A stretch of DNA of 5,680 nt, from NCBI GenBank assembly GCA_039034155.1, contig JBCCBI010000374.1, positions 1 to 5,680 of the forward strand, written 5' to 3'. Origin of the DNA: JBCCBI01 sp039034155 (lineage in GTDB: Bacteria; Deinococcota; Deinococci; Deinococcales; Trueperaceae). Below, in pieces: positions 4,775 to 5,680 of this stretch. How positions within the stretch are numbered: position 1 is the first letter of the stretch; each line of letters begins with the position of its first letter. The notes below the pieces were generated by a model that had not been told where the DNA came from, did not search any database, and saw only the letters and a list, made by a program, of their open reading frames with translations. The translations under genes were made by a program, and so were the position numbers.

Positions 4775-5680
4775 ATGGACACATTTTCAGTACTACCACG
4801 CCCGAAGAAAGCACTTTTTGTGCGCTTTCTGGTGACTGGACTTTGTTTTTTGCTCTCACTTAGTTTCGCCCAAGTTACTAACTTGAATGATTCAGGAGCT
4901 GGCAGTTTGCGTCAGGAAATCCTAGATGCAAACGATGGAGATACTATTACTTTTCAAGCAGGCTTGTCTGGCACGATTAACTTAGCAAGTGGTGAGATTG
5001 AAATTGATGAAAATGATCTGACGATTGATGTGGCTGGGGCGACGATTGCGGTGGATGGGCAGAACAATAGTCGTATCTTCCGACACACAGGCACTGGCAC
5101 GCTCGCCATCAACAATCTGACCATTCAGAATGGGAATGCTGGTGGCAATGGTGGTGGGATTTTTAGTAATAGTAACGTCATCCTCACCGATAGCACAGTA
5201 TTCGGGAACAGCGCATCAGTCCAAGGTGGTGGGATTTGGAGTAATGGTGATCTTGCCCTGACAGATAGTATGGTGTCTGAGAACAACGCATTGTCAAACG
5301 ATGGCGGTGGAATTTGGAGTAATGGTAACATTACTGTTACCAACAGCACAGTATCCGGAAACAATGCAAGTGATGATGGTGGTGGAATTTGGAGTAATAG
5401 TAACACTATCTTCATCAATAGTTTAGCGTCTGGTAATATCGCAAACGGTAGTATTGTTGATGGCGTAGGTGGCGGGATTGGTAGCATTGGTGATGTTACC
5501 CTCGTCAATAGCATAGTGTCTGGGAACAATAGTGATCGTGGCGGTGGAATTTGGAGTTTTGTAAGTGTTTTCCTTACTAATAGCTTGGTGCTAGGTAATG
5601 ATGCACCTACCAATCCACAAATTCTTGGCACTGTCACCCTCACCAACGGTGCCTACGGCTTCGGAGTTGGCGAATCCACC
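4775..5680 (+). CDS. Secreted right-handed beta-helix repeat protein (3' end outside window)
   Basis: 302 codons are open to the window edge with no stop. A signal peptide is clear: basic PRPKKALFVR, hydrophobic core 18-31, likely cleavage after Ala32 (SFA/QV). The mature start VTNLNDSGAGSLRQEI, followed by DANDGDTITF, is typical of Chlamydia-Pmp-like/choice-of-anchor beta-helix proteins. From residue 126, about six repeats begin with GGGIWSN-like turns at residues 126, 151, 177, 202, 232 and 256. Each carries an xLTNSxVSGN-like strand, so one repeat is one coil of a parallel beta-helix. A surface or extracellular role is inferred; substrate or partner is unknown. An anchor or autotransporter domain may lie beyond the edge. 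The ATG is the only start after an in-frame TAA at 4748, yet it has no visible Shine-Dalgarno site. The gene lacks CTCGAG and uses more A/T-ending codons than its neighbours. Confidence 0.88.
   Translation, partial: MDTFSVLPRPKKALFVRFLVTGLCFLLSLSFAQVTNLNDSGAGSLRQEILDANDGDTITFQAGLSGTINLASGEIEIDENDLTIDVAGATIAVDGQNNSRIFRHTGTGTLAINNLTIQNGNAGGNGGGIFSNSNVILTDSTVFGNSASVQGGGIWSNGDLALTDSMVSENNALSNDGGGIWSNGNITVTNSTVSGNNASDDGGGIWSNSNTIFINSLASGNIANGSIVDGVGGGIGSIGDVTLVNSIVSGNNSDRGGGIWSFVSVFLTNSLVLGNDAPTNPQILGTVTLTNGAYGFGVGEST
5150..5611 (+). repeat. Six degenerate 72-90 base coding repeats (beta-helix coils)
   Basis: Units start at 5150, 5225, 5303, 5378, 5468 and 5540, giving periods of 75, 78, 75, 90 and 72 bases. 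The conserved core is GGTGGTGGAATTTGGAGTAA, with variants. All periods are multiples of three, so copy-number change would keep the frame. The fourth unit has a five-residue insertion. The first has Phe, and the fifth Gly, in place of the conserved Trp. Confidence 0.85.

Noticed and set aside
5125..5646. Long minus-strand open frame of 173 codons, rich in Pro, Leu and Ser, opposite the beta-helix repeats
   Set aside because: It is the antisense reading of a regular Gly/Asn/Ser-rich repeat. The plus frame has a signal peptide and a known fold pattern.
1..5680. CRISPR array, tRNA, rRNA or insertion sequence ends
   Set aside because: No short regularly spaced identical repeats, no cloverleaf-like or rRNA-like segments and no transposase motif or matching terminal inverted repeats were seen. 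The only array is the coding beta-helix repeat.

Overview
The window (5680 bases, roughly half G+C by eye) looks like part of a bacterial chromosome. It carries a two-component regulatory operon, a frame-disrupted queuosine-salvage-family gene and a divergent pair of genes for exported proteins. Two Sec-type signal peptides, a membrane histidine kinase and a beta-helix surface/secreted protein fit a free-living bacterium, probably with a Gram-negative-type envelope. The phylum cannot be fixed from the sequence. Similar beta-helix and DxDxDGDxD proteins occur in Chloroflexota, Deinococcota, cyanobacteria and gammaproteobacteria.

Layout. Bases 2-124 hold the last 40 codons of a plus-strand gene of unknown function. 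After a 191-base gap comes an OmpR/PhoB-family response regulator (316-1026). It is followed 56 bases later by its HAMP-type histidine kinase (1083-2513). A gene of the queuosine salvage family (Qng1/DUF2419) abuts the kinase stop codon. Its homology runs from about 2514 to 3502 but is split over three reading frames, with one apparent extra base near each end. The uninterrupted middle is open up to 3618. A 3'-to-3' gap follows. On the minus strand, 4655-3651 encodes an exported protein of 334 residues made of two diverged copies of a calcium-loop plus Cys-Cys domain. A 119-base divergent intergenic region with a 10-base direct repeat separates it from a plus-strand gene (4775 to the window end, no stop reached). 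That gene encodes a secreted right-handed beta-helix protein with about six repeats of roughly 25 residues.

How the genes may work together. The regulator and kinase are a cognate phosphorelay pair. The salvage-type gene is close enough to be in the same transcript, which hints at co-regulation but does not prove it. The two exported proteins share a divergent control region.

The most unusual global signal is the palindrome CTCGAG. It occurs 15 times in this window, against about 1.4 expected for a random hexamer. It appears in all three reading contexts of the DNA (plus genes, minus gene, intergenic), but not in the beta-helix gene. This resembles the behaviour of HIP1 in cyanobacteria, with a different sequence. 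The second notable signal is the double frame break in the salvage gene. Its expected C-terminal ending is still intact in the neighbouring frame.
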